From Bacteroidota bacterium (GTDB taxonomy: Bacteria > Bacteroidota > Bacteroidia > Chitinophagales > Chitinophagaceae), in contig CANGDH010000001.1 of NCBI GenBank assembly GCA_947452555.1, positions 682,001-746,000 on the forward strand: a DNA stretch of 64,000 nt, read 5' to 3'. Positions 52,176-61,813 of the stretch are shown here, piece by piece. The notes under the pieces are model-generated. The model worked only from the letters and a program-made list of their open reading frames with translations. It was not told the DNA's origin and ran no database searches. Positions within the stretch are counted from its first letter, which is position 1. Each line of letters opens with the position of its first letter. A program made the position numbers and the translations under genes.

Positions 52176-54290
52176 ATGAAAAAATCCTACTTTTTCCCAA
52201 TATTGAGTTTGCTAGCCATTTTAAGTTTGGCTTCCTGTAGTAATAAAAGAAGCGATGCACCCCGAGTACTTGTGTTTTCCAAAACAGCAGCTTTTCACCA
52301 TAGCTCCATTCCAGTTGGTGTAAAAGCCTTACAAAGTTTAGGAATTAAAAACGGCTTTGGAGTAGACACAACCACAAGTGCTAACTACTTTCAGGAGGAC
52401 AGTCTTAAAAAATACGCTGCCATTATTTTCTTAAATACTACTGGTGACCTTTTAAGTGGGAATGAAGAAATTGCATTGGAAAGATATATTCAGTCGGGTG
52501 GTGGCTATGTTGGTATTCACGCCGCATCTGATGCAGAATACGATTGGACTTGGTATGGCAATATGGTAGGTGCTTATTTTGATAGTCATCCTGCACAACA
52601 AGACGCTAATATTATTGTTAACGATACTTCACATATCGCTACCAAAGGCATTCCTGCAACCTGGAGAAGATATGACGAATGGTATAATTTTAAAAAAATT
52701 AGCCCCGCTATAAAAGTGCTATTAAGTATTGACGAAAAGTCTTATCAAGGTGGAAAAAATGGAGCTAATCATCCAATGTCATGGTACCATGAATTTGACG
52801 GCGGACGTGTTTTTTACACTGAATTGGGTCATACAGACGAATCTTATGCAGACCCTATTTACTTAAAACATATTTTAGGAGGTATTAAATATGCCATGGG
52901 GGACAATACGGGTAATTATAAAAAATCACATAGTGTGTTTGCACCAGAGGAATCTCATTTTACAAAGACAACTTTGATTAAGGGAACCTTTTTTGAACCT
53001 ACTGAATTAACTATTCTACCAAATTTAGATGTACTAGTCGCACAAAGAAGAGGTGAAATTTACTTGTATAATAATGAGTCAAAAAAAATAAAACAAGCTG
53101 GATTTTTAAACGTGTATTGGAAAACAGAAAAGCCAGGAGTGAATGCAGAAGAGGGTTTGATGGGAATTAAAGTAGACCCAGACTTTGATAAAAATCATTT
53201 CGTATATGTTTTTTATAGTCCAAAAGATACTTCTGTAAATAGATTGTCTAGATTCACTTTTGAAAAAGATACTATTGACTTAAAAACGGAAAAAGTAATT
53301 TTACAATTTTATTCTCAACGAGATATTTGTTGTCACACAGGTGGCTCTATTGCCTTTGATGCTAATAAAAATTTATACGTTTCTGCGGGTGACAACACTA
53401 CCCCATTCGACGAAGCAGGTCAAAAATTTGTCACCCATGGATATGCTCCTTTAGACGACCGACCTGGTCACGAGCAATATGACGAGCGTCGTTCTTCTGG
53501 AAACACCAATGATTTAAGAGGTAAGATTTTACGTATTAAAGTAAAACCCGACGGTACTTATGAAATTCCGGAAGGGAATTTATTTCCTAAAGGAACGGAC
53601 AAAGCGAGACCTGAGATTTATGTAATGGGCAATCGCAATCCTTATCGTATTTCAGTAGACCCAAAGAATGGTAATTTATATTGGGGTGAAGTGGGACCAG
53701 ATTCTGACGTGGATAGTTTAGATTCAAGAGGCCCTCATGGATATGACGAAGTAAACCAAGCGCGCAAAGCTGGATTTTTTGGATGGCCTTTCTTTATTGG
53801 TAATAACTACCCTTACCATGCATATGATTATGCAACTGGAAAATCTGGACCAGCATTTGATCCTACAAAACCTATTAATAATTCAAAGAACAATACCGGT
53901 TTAACCGAATTACCTCCAGCACAACCCGCTTTTATTTGGTACCCTTATGGTGTATCTCCTGAATTTCCAAGTGTCGGAACAGGATCTAGAACCGCTATGG
54001 CAGGTCCTGTTTATTACAGTGATTTATATCCTTCCGCAACTCGCTACCCTTCCTATTATGATGGCAAATTTTTCTTTTATGAATGGATGCGTGGATTTAT
54101 CAAAGCAGTGAGTATGAATGATAAAGGAGACTTTGTTCGTATGGAACCTTTCATGGGCCACACTAAATTTAATTATGCCATTGATATTGAAGTTGGCCCC
54201 GACGGTCGCTTCTACCTACTAGAATATGGTACAGGTTGGTTCTCTAAAAATGAAGACGCAGGACTAGTAAGAATAGATTATAAAAAATAA
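52176..54290 (+). CDS. lipoprotein with ThuA-like and glucose/sorbosone dehydrogenase-like domains
   Basis: A 704-residue lipoprotein (LSLASC lipobox, Cys21). Residues ~30-245 form a ThuA-like (trehalose-utilisation) domain of the GATase1-like fold (VLVFSKTAAFHHSS, GGGYVGIHAASD, WYHEFDGGRVFYTELGH). Residues ~270-700 are a six-bladed propeller of the GSDH/sorbosone dehydrogenase type (EEGLMGIKVDPDFD, CCHTGGSIAFD, NTNDLRGKILRI), which in relatives binds PQQ. Larger relatives add PKD and cytochrome c modules; none is here. It is first in a six-gene co-directional run leading to susCD and murQ. Probably periplasmic oxidation or binding of a sugar or polyol. Confidence 0.88.
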   Translation: MKKSYFFPILSLLAILSLASCSNKRSDAPRVLVFSKTAAFHHSSIPVGVKALQSLGIKNGFGVDTTTSANYFQEDSLKKYAAIIFLNTTGDLLSGNEEIALERYIQSGGGYVGIHAASDAEYDWTWYGNMVGAYFDSHPAQQDANIIVNDTSHIATKGIPATWRRYDEWYNFKKISPAIKVLLSIDEKSYQGGKNGANHPMSWYHEFDGGRVFYTELGHTDESYADPIYLKHILGGIKYAMGDNTGNYKKSHSVFAPEESHFTKTTLIKGTFFEPTELTILPNLDVLVAQRRGEIYLYNNESKKIKQAGFLNVYWKTEKPGVNAEEGLMGIKVDPDFDKNHFVYVFYSPKDTSVNRLSRFTFEKDTIDLKTEKVILQFYSQRDICCHTGGSIAFDANKNLYVSAGDNTTPFDEAGQKFVTHGYAPLDDRPGHEQYDERRSSGNTNDLRGKILRIKVKPDGTYEIPEGNLFPKGTDKARPEIYVMGNRNPYRISVDPKNGNLYWGEVGPDSDVDSLDSRGPHGYDEVNQARKAGFFGWPFFIGNNYPYHAYDYATGKSGPAFDPTKPINNSKNNTGLTELPPAQPAFIWYPYGVSPEFPSVGTGSRTAMAGPVYYSDLYPSATRYPSYYDGKFFFYEWMRGFIKAVSMNDKGDFVRMEPFMGHTKFNYAIDIEVGPDGRFYLLEYGTGWFSKNEDAGLVRIDYKK

Positions 54291-54315
54291 AGTATAAACA
54301 CATTAAAACTACAAC

Positions 54316-55581
54316 ATGCATAAAAGACAATTCATAAAAGATATTTTATTAACTACCATCGCAGCACCTATCGGATTAAAAGGTTTAGCAAATACATTTA
54401 ATGAAAAGTCAAAAGTGCCTGCATCTGTTTTAGCTAAAGACGACGCTTTTTGGGAATCTATTAGGAATCAATATTTATTAAAACCTGATTATATCAATTT
54501 AGAGAATGGCTATTATAATTTTCTACCTACCCTCTTGTTAGATAAATACATTACACATATTAAAGAAGTGAATTATCAAGGTTCTTATTATATGAGAACC
54601 GTTCAATTTGATAATAAAAAGAAAATAGTAGCTCGCTTAGCAGGCATTGCTGGATGTACACCAGAAGAATTAATTATTACGCGTAATACCACAGAGTCAT
54701 TGGATTTGGTAATTGGTGGATTAGATTGGGAAACAGGCGACCAAGCTATTTTAGCACATCAAGATTATGGCGCAATGCAGGATATGTTTAAACAAGTACA
54801 GGACCGTCATGGTGTAGTACTTAATTTTATTTCTGTTCCTAACCATCCAAAAGATGACGAAGAAGTAATTGCGGTTTATGAAAATGCAATCACTCCTCAA
54901 ACCAAAGTGATTTTGGTTAGTCATATGATAAATATATCAGGGCAGATTTTACCGATAAAAAAAATATGTGCAATGGCGCATAGTAAAGGGGTTCAAGTAA
55001 TTGTGGATGGCGCACATGCTTTTGCGCATATTCAATATCAAATTTCCGAATTAGGTTGTGATTATTATGCAGCGTCACTTCACAAATGGTTGAGTACTCC
55101 ATTAGGTGCAGGTATGTTATATATTAATAAATCACGCGTTGCAGGTTTATGGCCATTATTAGCGGACGGAGAAAAGCAAAAAGAAAAAATTGGACGTTTA
55201 AATCATACTGGGACCCACCCCGTACATACTGATTTAACTATTAACGATTCCATTGATTATTTTGAAATGATTGGTGCAGCTCGAAAAGAAGCACGTATGC
55301 GTTATTTACAATTATATTGGAGCGACCAAGTAAGGAATGTTCCTAAAATATTGTTGAATACCCCAGCGGCAGCAGACAGAAGTTGTGGCATTGCAAATGT
55401 GGGTATCGAAGGTATAGAACCCGGAAAACTTGCGGAGCGTTTATTAAAAGAATTCAAAATATTCACCGTAGCCATTGACTACGCCAATATAAGAGGTTGC
55501 AGGATTACCCCTAATTTATATACTACTACTGCCGAATTGGATCAGTTTGTGCTCGCATTAAAGACCCTAGCAATGGGCTAA
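54316..55581 (+). CDS. class V aminotransferase / isopenicillin-N epimerase-like PLP enzyme
   Basis: A 421-residue fold-type I PLP enzyme. The PLP-binding Lys257 lies in AASLHKWLSTPLGAGMLY, and the cofactor-contacting Asp231 in DGAHAFAH. ITRNTTESLDLV is the phosphate-binding helix. The N-terminus (KRQFIKDILLTTIAAPIGLKG) resembles a degenerate Tat or signal sequence, so it may be exported, as is common among this subgroup. Members include cysteine desulfurase-like and epimerase-like enzymes; the reaction is not predictable here. It is 25 bases after the ThuA/GSDH gene and shares its operon. Confidence 0.87.
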   Translation: MHKRQFIKDILLTTIAAPIGLKGLANTFNEKSKVPASVLAKDDAFWESIRNQYLLKPDYINLENGYYNFLPTLLLDKYITHIKEVNYQGSYYMRTVQFDNKKKIVARLAGIAGCTPEELIITRNTTESLDLVIGGLDWETGDQAILAHQDYGAMQDMFKQVQDRHGVVLNFISVPNHPKDDEEVIAVYENAITPQTKVILVSHMINISGQILPIKKICAMAHSKGVQVIVDGAHAFAHIQYQISELGCDYYAASLHKWLSTPLGAGMLYINKSRVAGLWPLLADGEKQKEKIGRLNHTGTHPVHTDLTINDSIDYFEMIGAARKEARMRYLQLYWSDQVRNVPKILLNTPAAADRSCGIANVGIEGIEPGKLAERLLKEFKIFTVAIDYANIRGCRITPNLYTTTAELDQFVLALKTLAMG

Positions 55582-55625
55582 TTGGATACCATTCGTAACA
55601 TTTTGTTAACACTAACGTAATATTT

Positions 55626-55660
55626 GCGGTTTTATGCATACTTTAAATGCTGAAAACCGC
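55626..55660 (+). promoter_or_regulatory. inverted repeat upstream of the DeoR gene
   Basis: GCGGTTTT and AAAACCGC, separated by 19 bases, are perfect inverted arms directly following a TATTTG sequence and ending three bases before the chosen DeoR ATG (55664). It may be an autoregulatory operator or a 5' hairpin. An alternative ATG at 55634 lies between the arms, which disfavours it as start. Confidence 0.5.
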
Positions 55661-55663
55661 GAT

Positions 55664-56410
55664 ATGTTAAAGAAAGAACGCCAAGAATTCATTTTACACC
55701 AGCTTAATCTGCACAATAAAGTATTGTCTGCGGATTTATGCCGTAATATGAATGTATCAGACGATACTATTCGCAGAGACTTGCAAGAACTATCACAAAC
55801 AGGGAGGCTCATAAAAGTACATGGTGGGGCGTTAAGCAAATCCTTCCACAAAGCTTTTGATCGTCAAATGGTTTATAGTATTGACAGTAAACATGTCATT
55901 GCTCAGAAAACCGCTCAATTAGTTCAAAACGGTATGTATATTTTGACCGCGGGCGGAACTTCTATTTTAGAATTTGCAAAATCATTAGACCCTCAATTAA
56001 ACGCTACATTTTTTACTTGTAGTTTAAATGCTGCCATTGAATTTGCACACCACCCTAGTATTGAAGTGGTGATGATTGGTGATAAAGTTTCCAAAGACTC
56101 CATGTTAACCACAGGTGCTAATGCTGTTCAAACAATTGAATCTATACAAGCCGACTTATGTATTCTAGGTATCAATTCCTTAGACACCAGTTTCGGTTTA
56201 AGTGAAAATGACTGGGAAGTGGTACAAATAAAAAAAGCAATGATTAAAGCTTCTAAAAAAACAATCTGCATTGGGATTTCGGAGAAATTAAATTCTCAAC
56301 AAAAAATAAAAGTAGCTAACATGGATGAAATAGATATTCTAATTACCGAATTAGATCCTAATCATCCAACACTTGCTCCTTTTAAACGTCAAGGAATTAC
56401 TATCTATTAA
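55664..56410 (+). CDS. DeoR-family transcriptional regulator
   Basis: A 248-residue regulator when started at ATG 55664 (MLKKERQEFILHQL); the frame is open ten codons further to 55634. The N-terminal winged helix-turn-helix is VLSADLCRNMNVSDDTIRRD with the wing GRLIKVHGGAL, which is the DeoR signature. The C-terminal sugar-phosphate-sensing domain (isomerase-like) includes TAGGTSILEFAKSL and CILGINSLD. Such proteins are usually repressors relieved by a phosphorylated sugar. It lies 17 bases before susC, and MurQ's substrate or product (MurNAc-6-P or GlcNAc-6-P) is a plausible effector; that is inference. Confidence 0.93.
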   Translation: MLKKERQEFILHQLNLHNKVLSADLCRNMNVSDDTIRRDLQELSQTGRLIKVHGGALSKSFHKAFDRQMVYSIDSKHVIAQKTAQLVQNGMYILTAGGTSILEFAKSLDPQLNATFFTCSLNAAIEFAHHPSIEVVMIGDKVSKDSMLTTGANAVQTIESIQADLCILGINSLDTSFGLSENDWEVVQIKKAMIKASKKTICIGISEKLNSQQKIKVANMDEIDILITELDPNHPTLAPFKRQGITIY

Positions 56411-56427
56411 TAATTTAAAAATCAGTT

Positions 56428-59400
56428 ATGAAACTAAAAAAAAGGAAAGAGCTTTTTCTATCAAAGCTTATGATGATTTTGGTTCTACTGTCTGGTTTTT
56501 GTATCAACGCAATGGCACAAACTACAGTGAGTGGCAAAGTGACGAATCAAAAAGACAACAGTGGATTAGAGGGAATTTCAATTGTTATTAAAGGCACACA
56601 AAAAGGTGTCGTATCTGACAATGCTGGAAATTTCACTATAAACTATAATGCAAAATCTGCATTTACTATTACCGCTTCGGGAATAGGTTTTCAACGTCAA
56701 GAAATTGTAATTGACCCAAGTAAAGGCAATACTAAAGGTATTGTTTTCACTTTGACAGAGCAATATTCTAAATTGGACGAAGTAGTGGTAACAGGTACAT
56801 CAGCTGGAACTACTAAAAGACAAATTGGAAGTTATATTAGTTCTGTTTCTGCAGAAGACCTTACTAAAGGTGCTACAGGAAACGTACTAGCTGCTTTACA
56901 AGGTAAAACAGCAGGTGCTCAAATTAGTCAAAACAGTGGTGACCCAGCAGGTGGCATCTCTGTAAGATTAAGAGGTATTAGTTCTGTACTTTCTTCTTCA
57001 GAGCCTTTATACATTGTGGACGGTGTTATTATTAATAACGCAACAAACAGAGTAACTAACACTTCTGCTAACTATGATGGCGGAAACTTTGTTGGTACTA
57101 TTGGACAAAGCAGAATGGTGGACATTAATCCTGCCGACATTGAGCGAATTGAAGTGTTAAATGGTGCTGCCGCAGCTGCTACTTATGGTAGTAGAGCCAA
57201 TGCTGGTGTGATTCAAATTTTCACTAAACGCGGTAAGTCAGGTGCTCCAAAAGTTTCTTTCTCTTCTACTTATACAAGTAGCTCTTTGAGAAAAAAATTA
57301 CCTGTTAACCAATCACCTTCAAAATTTGGTGGACCAACTGACGGCGTTGGCGCTTTAACACAAGACGTTATTACTGCTCCACTTGCAACTAATATTACTA
57401 GTGTTAATAGATATGATTATCAAGATTATATTTTTAGAACAGCTGGTGGAACTGACAATACTATTTCGGTAAGTGGTGGTAACGATAAAACCAAATACTA
57501 TTTTGGTGGTTCTTATTTTATGAATCAAGGTATTATAAAGAACACTGATTTTCAAAGATTTGGATTCAGATCTAATATTGATCAAGTAATTACTAAGTGG
57601 ATGACAATGAACTTGGGCTTGAACTATACAAATTCAAGTGCTAATGAAAAACCAGATGGTCAATCTTTCTTCTCTCCTACTAATGCAATTACTATAATTG
57701 GTAATTTTCACGACATTTGGACAAGAGACGCAAATGGCAATATTAAAGCTGTTGGTGAAAGAGGTAGAATTAACCCAGTTTCAGTTATTGAGGATATCAA
57801 ACAAAAGCAAGCTACAAATCGTATCATTACAAGCTTTGGTGTGAAACTAAAACCAATCAAACACTTGTCTGTTGACTATTTAATGGGTATTGATAATTAT
57901 TCTCAAACTGGTACTACTTATATTCCTCCTTATTCTTACAATGCAAATCCTGCATTTTATGGTGGTGGTGTAACTTTAGATCCTACACAAAATGGTTATG
58001 CTAGTGCTTCTACTAATAATTTCTTTCAAATCAACCATGATTTGAGTGCAAACTATAATGTAGACATCACAAATAATATCAACTCAACTACACAAGTTGG
58101 TTATTCTCAACAATACGAGAAAAACAATTATGTATTATTACAAGGCAGAGGTTTTGCTCCATTTATTCAAACGGTGAATGGTGCTAGCACTATTTTACCA
58201 GGAGTAGATGATAGAAGTGAAATTTCAGTATCTGGTTTATATGTTCAACAAAATTTCAAATTCAGAAATCATTTGTTTTTAACCGGTGCTGTTAGACAAG
58301 ACGGATCTAGTGTATTTGGCAAAAACCAACGCAATCAAACTTATTCTAAAGCAAGTGTGAGTTATGTTATTTCTGGAACTGACTATTGGAACAACCTATC
58401 TATTTCTAAAGTAGTAGACATGTTCAAATTAAGAGCTGCATACGGTGAAAGTGGAAACTTAACTGGTATTGGCGCTTATTCAAGATTCAACTCTTACAGC
58501 TCTAACTCTTTCTTAGGAAGAAGTGCATTGAATTCAAGCACTACCCTAGCTAATGAAAATGTTAAACCTGAAAGACAGGCTGAAACTGAAGTTGGTGTGG
58601 ACTTAGGTGCATTCAACAATCGTATTGGCTTAACAGTGAATGTTTACAATAAAAAAGTAACTGATTTGTTAATTAATAGACAATTAGCACCTTCTAATGG
58701 TTTTGGTAGTTTATTAGACAATTTTGGTTCTTTAGAAAACAAAGGTTATGAAATCATGTTGAGCTTGGTTCCAGTTCAAAATAAGAACTTGAAATGGGAA
58801 GTAACTACAATTTACAACCACAACGAGAACAAAGCTTTGAAAATAGGACAAGCATTGACTTTATTAAGTACGAATGCAGGTGCTCCAATTGGAATTATTG
58901 AAGGCCAACCTATTGGTGTATTTTATGGTACGTATTTTGCAAGAAAAGCAGATGGTTCCTTAATTACAAATGCAGCAGGCATTCCTCAAACTGCTAGAGG
59001 AACTCAAACTTCAGTACTACATCCTACTGAAACTTTAGACGCTAGTGGTCAACCTACTGGAACTGTTTTAAGAAAAGTAATTGGTAACCCTAACCCTAAA
59101 TTCACAGGTAGCATAGTTAATGAGGTTTCTTACAAGAAATGGTCATTCAGAGCTCAAATTGACGCGGTACAAGGTGTTGATGTATTTAATGCTGACTTTA
59201 GAACTCGTCAAGGTGTTGGTAACGGAACGGTTGCTGAACAAGAACAAAGAGGTTTAATACCTAGAGGTTATGTTACTGGTGTTTACGCTATTGAAGAATG
59301 GAGAATTAATAAAGGTGACTTTATTAAATTACGTGAATTGTCTTTAAGTTATAATATTGGCAAATTCAAATTCGTAAATAACTTGACTGTAAACTTTAGT

Positions 59401-59547
59401 GGAAGAAATCTTATTTCATGGGATAGCTACAATGGATACGATCCAGAAGTTAATGCCGGTGGACAAAGTACTTTGTTAAGAGGTATTGACTTTGGTTCAA
59501 CCCCAATCCCACGTACTTTCAGTTTTGGAATTAAAGCTGATTTCTAA
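56428..59547 (+). CDS. SusC/RagA-family TonB-linked outer-membrane transporter
   Basis: A 1039-residue outer-membrane barrel that imports glycans or peptides with a SusD lid. It has a signal peptide (cleaved near INAMAQ, residue 31), a carboxypeptidase-D-like N-terminal domain (TVSGKVTNQKDNSGLEGISI), the TonB-box-like LDEVVVTGT and the SusC plug signature (LQGKTAGAQISQNSGDPAGG, LYIVDGVIINN, IERIEVLNGAAAAATYGSRA), then the barrel ending PRTFSFGIKADF. It is between a DeoR regulator and susD in one operon. Substrate inferred from murQ/anmK neighbourhood only. Confidence 0.95.
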   Translation: MKLKKRKELFLSKLMMILVLLSGFCINAMAQTTVSGKVTNQKDNSGLEGISIVIKGTQKGVVSDNAGNFTINYNAKSAFTITASGIGFQRQEIVIDPSKGNTKGIVFTLTEQYSKLDEVVVTGTSAGTTKRQIGSYISSVSAEDLTKGATGNVLAALQGKTAGAQISQNSGDPAGGISVRLRGISSVLSSSEPLYIVDGVIINNATNRVTNTSANYDGGNFVGTIGQSRMVDINPADIERIEVLNGAAAAATYGSRANAGVIQIFTKRGKSGAPKVSFSSTYTSSSLRKKLPVNQSPSKFGGPTDGVGALTQDVITAPLATNITSVNRYDYQDYIFRTAGGTDNTISVSGGNDKTKYYFGGSYFMNQGIIKNTDFQRFGFRSNIDQVITKWMTMNLGLNYTNSSANEKPDGQSFFSPTNAITIIGNFHDIWTRDANGNIKAVGERGRINPVSVIEDIKQKQATNRIITSFGVKLKPIKHLSVDYLMGIDNYSQTGTTYIPPYSYNANPAFYGGGVTLDPTQNGYASASTNNFFQINHDLSANYNVDITNNINSTTQVGYSQQYEKNNYVLLQGRGFAPFIQTVNGASTILPGVDDRSEISVSGLYVQQNFKFRNHLFLTGAVRQDGSSVFGKNQRNQTYSKASVSYVISGTDYWNNLSISKVVDMFKLRAAYGESGNLTGIGAYSRFNSYSSNSFLGRSALNSSTTLANENVKPERQAETEVGVDLGAFNNRIGLTVNVYNKKVTDLLINRQLAPSNGFGSLLDNFGSLENKGYEIMLSLVPVQNKNLKWEVTTIYNHNENKALKIGQALTLLSTNAGAPIGIIEGQPIGVFYGTYFARKADGSLITNAAGIPQTARGTQTSVLHPTETLDASGQPTGTVLRKVIGNPNPKFTGSIVNEVSYKKWSFRAQIDAVQGVDVFNADFRTRQGVGNGTVAEQEQRGLIPRGYVTGVYAIEEWRINKGDFIKLRELSLSYNIGKFKFVNNLTVNFSGRNLISWDSYNGYDPEVNAGGQSTLLRGIDFGSTPIPRTFSFGIKADF

Positions 59548-59581
59548 ATTCCTTTAATTAATTAAAACAAATCAGAAACAA

Positions 59582-60874
59582 ATGAAAAAGATTAAATATA
59601 TCATTCAATCCACTTTCTTACTAGTGGTCATCTCCTTGGCAGGCTGTAAGAAAGATTTTGTAAACCCAAATGCACCAACAACCGACCAAGTATTTAGTTC
59701 TGCTAGAGGCTTAGTAGGTGTTAACATTGGGAATCAAAGAACATACGCTTTAGGCGGCGCTAGCGTTGTATATGGTACAACAACAGCAAATGCATTTACA
59801 ACCAATGAGGTTATTTTAATGAACTCAGGTAATACTGCAGAATTTCAATTTAGTAAAGGTGGCGCAAGTGTTGATGCAACTAATACTGTATTAGCAAATA
59901 TCTGGACAAACGCTAATAAAGTTATTTATGACGCCAACTCTGTAATCACAGCAGCCGCGAATTTAAATGACAAAGCCTATGCAAGCGGTTTAATAGCCCA
60001 TGCTTCTATTTTAAAAGCATTGGCATTAGGTAACTTGTCAATGTTATGGGAAAAAGTGCCAGTAGGTATTGGTGCTAATGTTTCGTTTGTTGATAGAATG
60101 ACTGGCTATTCAAATGCTATTGCAACTATCGACAATGCATTAGCTTCAATTAATGCGAATGCAATTAGTGCTTCTTATAGTTCAGACGCCGTTTCTGGTA
60201 TTGACTATATTAACACTTTGTATGCATTGAAAGCTAGATACTTGTTATTCTCCGGAAAAAATGCAGAAGCATTAACTGCAGCAAATTTGGTTGATTTAAC
60301 AAAAAAATCAACATTTAATTATGACGCTGTTAGTACAAACCCAATTTTCACAGTAGCTACTGCAACAAATAACGTATACCAACCTATCGACTCAACCTTA
60401 GGTTTACCTTCTGCATTAGCTCCAACAGCTGGTGATGGTCGTATCACTTTCTACACTTCTATCAACGCAACTATTGCGCCTAGATTCAGAATTAATGGTT
60501 TCTGGAATGCTACTACTGCTGCTATTCCAGTTTACTTACCAAGTGAAATTATACTTATCAAAGCAGAAGCATACGCAAGAACGAGTGATTTAAGTTCAGC
60601 TTTAACTGAATTAAATAAAATAATCACTAAGACAGCTGCTGCAGATCCATTTAAAATTGGCGCTGGTTTAGCTGCATCAACTGCATCTACTAGTGACGCT
60701 ATTTTAACTGAGATTTATAAAAACAGATGTATTGAATTGTACATGTCAGGTTTAAAACTAGAGGATACTCGTAGATTCGCTAGAGCAAATACTGAGAAGA
60801 AACGTAACTTCTTCCCTTATCCATTTAAGGAAAGAGATGGTAATGTAAATACACCTGCTGACCCTACATTCTAA
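59582..60874 (+). CDS. SusD/RagB-family surface lipoprotein
   Basis: A 430-residue substrate-capturing lid of the SusC transporter. It has a lipoprotein signal (VVISLAGCKKDF, with the lipid-bearing Cys near residue 22), and the Lys-Lys-Asp after the Cys fits a surface-export signal. Helical TPR-like segments (LYALKARYLLFSGKNAEALTAA-type, about residue 210) and the C-terminal EIYKNRCIELYMSGLKLEDTRR block are characteristic. At 430 residues it is shorter than most SusD proteins (~500-600), so the ligand-binding insert is small. It is 34 bases after susC and 19 before murQ. Confidence 0.92.
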   Translation: MKKIKYIIQSTFLLVVISLAGCKKDFVNPNAPTTDQVFSSARGLVGVNIGNQRTYALGGASVVYGTTTANAFTTNEVILMNSGNTAEFQFSKGGASVDATNTVLANIWTNANKVIYDANSVITAAANLNDKAYASGLIAHASILKALALGNLSMLWEKVPVGIGANVSFVDRMTGYSNAIATIDNALASINANAISASYSSDAVSGIDYINTLYALKARYLLFSGKNAEALTAANLVDLTKKSTFNYDAVSTNPIFTVATATNNVYQPIDSTLGLPSALAPTAGDGRITFYTSINATIAPRFRINGFWNATTAAIPVYLPSEIILIKAEAYARTSDLSSALTELNKIITKTAAADPFKIGAGLAASTASTSDAILTEIYKNRCIELYMSGLKLEDTRRFARANTEKKRNFFPYPFKERDGNVNTPADPTF

Positions 60875-60893
60875 TTGGTAAATTAATTATACA

Positions 60894-61721
60894 ATGAATA
60901 GCAATTTTAAAAGGACAACAGAAGAAGCCTCTTATTATAATGATATCGAAAATTTTTCGACGGAAGAGTTATTGATAAATATTAATAAGGAAGATAAAAA
61001 AGTTGCTTTTGAAGTTGAAAAAGTTATTCCGTTTATTCATTTATTAGTGGATGCAATAAGTAACAAACTAACTAACGGCGGGCGTTTATTTTATATAGGT
61101 GCTGGCACTAGTGGACGTCTTGGCCTGGTTGACGCCAGCGAATGTCCACCAACTTTTGGTGTCCCAAATGACTTAGTTATTGGTGTTATTGCAGGTGGTC
61201 ATAAAGCAATGTTTCAAGCAGTTGAAAATGCGGAGGATGACTTAGAACAAGCTTGGCTTGACTTACAATATCATAAGATATCAAACCAGGATATTGTTGT
61301 AGGAATTGCAGCAAGTGGCACCACTCCTTATGTTATTGGTGGTTTAAAAATGTGTCGAGAAAACGGGATTGCTACAGGCAGCATTAGTTGCAATAAAAAT
61401 AGTCCTGTTTCCAGCCATGCAGACTTCCCAATAGAAGTTATTGTTGGCCCTGAATTTATCACAGGTAGTACACGTATGAAAAGTGGTACTGCTCAAAAAA
61501 TGGTGCTTAATATGATCTCCACTTCAGTGATGATTAAATTAGGTCGCATTAAGGGAAACAAAATGGTCAATATGCAATTAACCAATCAAAAACTTTTTGA
61601 AAGAGGAGTTCAAATGATTATGGATGAATTAAAAATGACTGATTCGGAAAAAGCAGCTAATTTATTAAGCATATATGGCTCTGTTAAAGAATCAATTGAA
61701 AATGCAGACAAGGCACTGTAA
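60894..61721 (+). CDS. murQ: N-acetylmuramic acid 6-phosphate etherase
   Basis: Cleaves the D-lactyl ether of MurNAc-6-phosphate to give GlcNAc-6-phosphate and lactate in cell-wall sugar recycling. It has 275 residues with a SIS-domain sugar-phosphate fold. GAGTSGRLGLVDASECPPTF holds the catalytic Glu83, and AVENAEDD holds Glu114, both matching the E. coli catalytic pair. GIAASGTTPYVIGGL and GSTRMKSGTAQKM bind the phosphate. The C-terminal helical (UBA-like) tail is shorter than in E. coli (298 residues). It is last in the susCD operon and convergent with anmK over a shared terminator. Confidence 0.96.
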   Translation: MNSNFKRTTEEASYYNDIENFSTEELLININKEDKKVAFEVEKVIPFIHLLVDAISNKLTNGGRLFYIGAGTSGRLGLVDASECPPTFGVPNDLVIGVIAGGHKAMFQAVENAEDDLEQAWLDLQYHKISNQDIVVGIAASGTTPYVIGGLKMCRENGIATGSISCNKNSPVSSHADFPIEVIVGPEFITGSTRMKSGTAQKMVLNMISTSVMIKLGRIKGNKMVNMQLTNQKLFERGVQMIMDELKMTDSEKAANLLSIYGSVKESIENADKAL

Positions 61722-61747
61722 AGTGTACTAAACCATTTTTTACATGT

Positions 61748-61775
61748 AAATAGCCCCAGCAATGGGGCTATTTTT
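61748..61775. terminator. bidirectional terminator between murQ and anmK
   Basis: AAATAGCCCC, loop AGCAAT, GGGGCTATTT, with Ts on the plus side and the complementary As on the other. It can end both convergent transcripts. Confidence 0.9.
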
Positions 61776-61813
61776 CTTTAAGGGAACTCATATAGTTTAT
61801 ACAACAAGTTTTT

